In this document: one piece after another, positions 63,603 through 64,000 of the stretch
Position numbering within the stretch: the first letter of the stretch is position 1
How the letters are laid out: each line of letters opens with the position of its first letter
NCBI RefSeq assembly: GCF_001949145.1
Contig: NW_019091405.1
Location: forward strand, 1,601,641-1,665,640
Direction: 5' to 3'
Source: Acanthaster planci
Taxonomy: Eukaryota > Echinodermata > Asteroidea > Valvatida > Acanthasteridae
DNA length: 64,000 bases
Notes under the pieces: model-generated
Told to the model about the DNA's origin: nothing
The model's input: the letters and a program-made list of their open reading frames with translations, nothing else
The model's database searches: none
Position numbers and translations under genes: made by a program

Positions 63603-63695
63603 CAAACCAGTCTAGCAGGGTTTGTGCACAGGTATAGGCCTAACCACAATAACAGGGTGTCAAGTGATGTCTGTGCATCGTGTGCATGGATCCCG
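63603..63695 (+). repeat. Fragment of the gtct...gtgcacagg dispersed repeat
   Basis: accagtctagcagggtttgt followed by gcacagg and a gtgtcaagtgatgtctgt segment, matching the pair in PRDX5 intron 1 and the fragment at 23614. An extra ~25 bp separates the two halves here. Confidence 0.5.
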
Positions 63696-64000
63696 CTCTC
63701 CTAATAAAGCCAAAATTATTAGAGTGATTATCATTCTGTCATCTAAAACAGTGCGCCTGATCCCAGTGAAAAACTAGAGGGCTCGTCGTTCCAATTCTTC
63801 AAAAAGCAGAATTAAAGGAGGGGTGCCCTCACTGAGGACATGTTTGTTATTTAGATTTAGGGCCTATATGACAATAAAGTACTACAGCCTACTCAAGCAT
63901 ATTACGCAGGAACAAAGACCTGTTCTCTGTGAGGGCGTTCCATGTAGCCCCTCTACATGCTCTATGGCACTCCTGAACAACAATCGATGGCCTAGGCCCT

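Larger units (their letters stand above)
60652..64000. other. FANCM upstream region, no further gene seen
   Basis: The FANCM promoter should lie just above 60651. No exon of a neighbouring gene was recognised on either strand. Contents include a low-complexity tract at 62475-62590 and a dispersed-repeat fragment at 63603-63695. Short frames near 62486-62982 are unconserved. Confidence 0.5.

Overview
The window is intron-rich eukaryotic nuclear DNA with metazoan GT/AG splicing. It most likely comes from a marine invertebrate deuterostome, an echinoderm or hemichordate in my judgement. The reasons are animal-type protein families, frequent runs of alternating ACATGT/TACATG words, tRNA-derived SINEs and many small inverted-repeat elements. 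I cannot name the species from sequence alone. Five protein-coding loci are supported. I joined all exons by hand, and every join keeps reading frame.

Left part (1-11.3 kb, + strand): two tandem glycoside hydrolase family 1 genes (beta-glucosidase / lactase-like). The downstream copy (8728-11272) is complete, with three exons, a signal peptide, both catalytic glutamates and a hydrophobic C-terminal tail that looks like a GPI-anchor signal or membrane anchor. The upstream copy (3580-5681) has exons 1 and 2 but no visible third exon. Its splice phase would let it use the downstream copy's terminal exon. A 287-bp tract is about 97.6% identical between the two genes and stops abruptly.

Middle (13-31 kb): a diverged tandem duplication (about 13.97-18.72 kb) covers the 3' end of EXOSC5 (RRP46), a six-exon minus-strand gene for an RNA-exosome ring subunit. 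The duplication made a second, frameshifted copy of its last exon. EXOSC5 is head-to-head with PRDX5 (+ strand, six exons), a mitochondrial/peroxisomal/cytosolic atypical 2-Cys peroxiredoxin. Their start codons are 415 bp apart, so a shared bidirectional promoter is likely.

Right part (36-60.7 kb, - strand): a full-length FANCM gene (DNA translocase, Fanconi anemia / Hef family) in 24 exons encoding about 2,666 residues, considerably longer than the roughly 2,050 residues of human FANCM. It has a DEAH helicase module, an MM1-like segment, two candidate RMI-binding motifs, a glutamine-rich insert and a C-terminal ERCC4-like plus helix-hairpin-helix region. That nuclease-like domain appears to keep the XPF/Hef-type acidic and lysine residues that human FANCM has lost, which I regard as the most interesting observation here.

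The rest is intergenic or intronic DNA holding SINEs, terminal-inverted-repeat elements, a near-perfect 212-bp palindrome, a tRNA-like palindrome, a shared dispersed repeat family, minisatellite-like tracts and putative untranslated regions. I saw no tRNA or rRNA genes, no CRISPR arrays and no viral genes.
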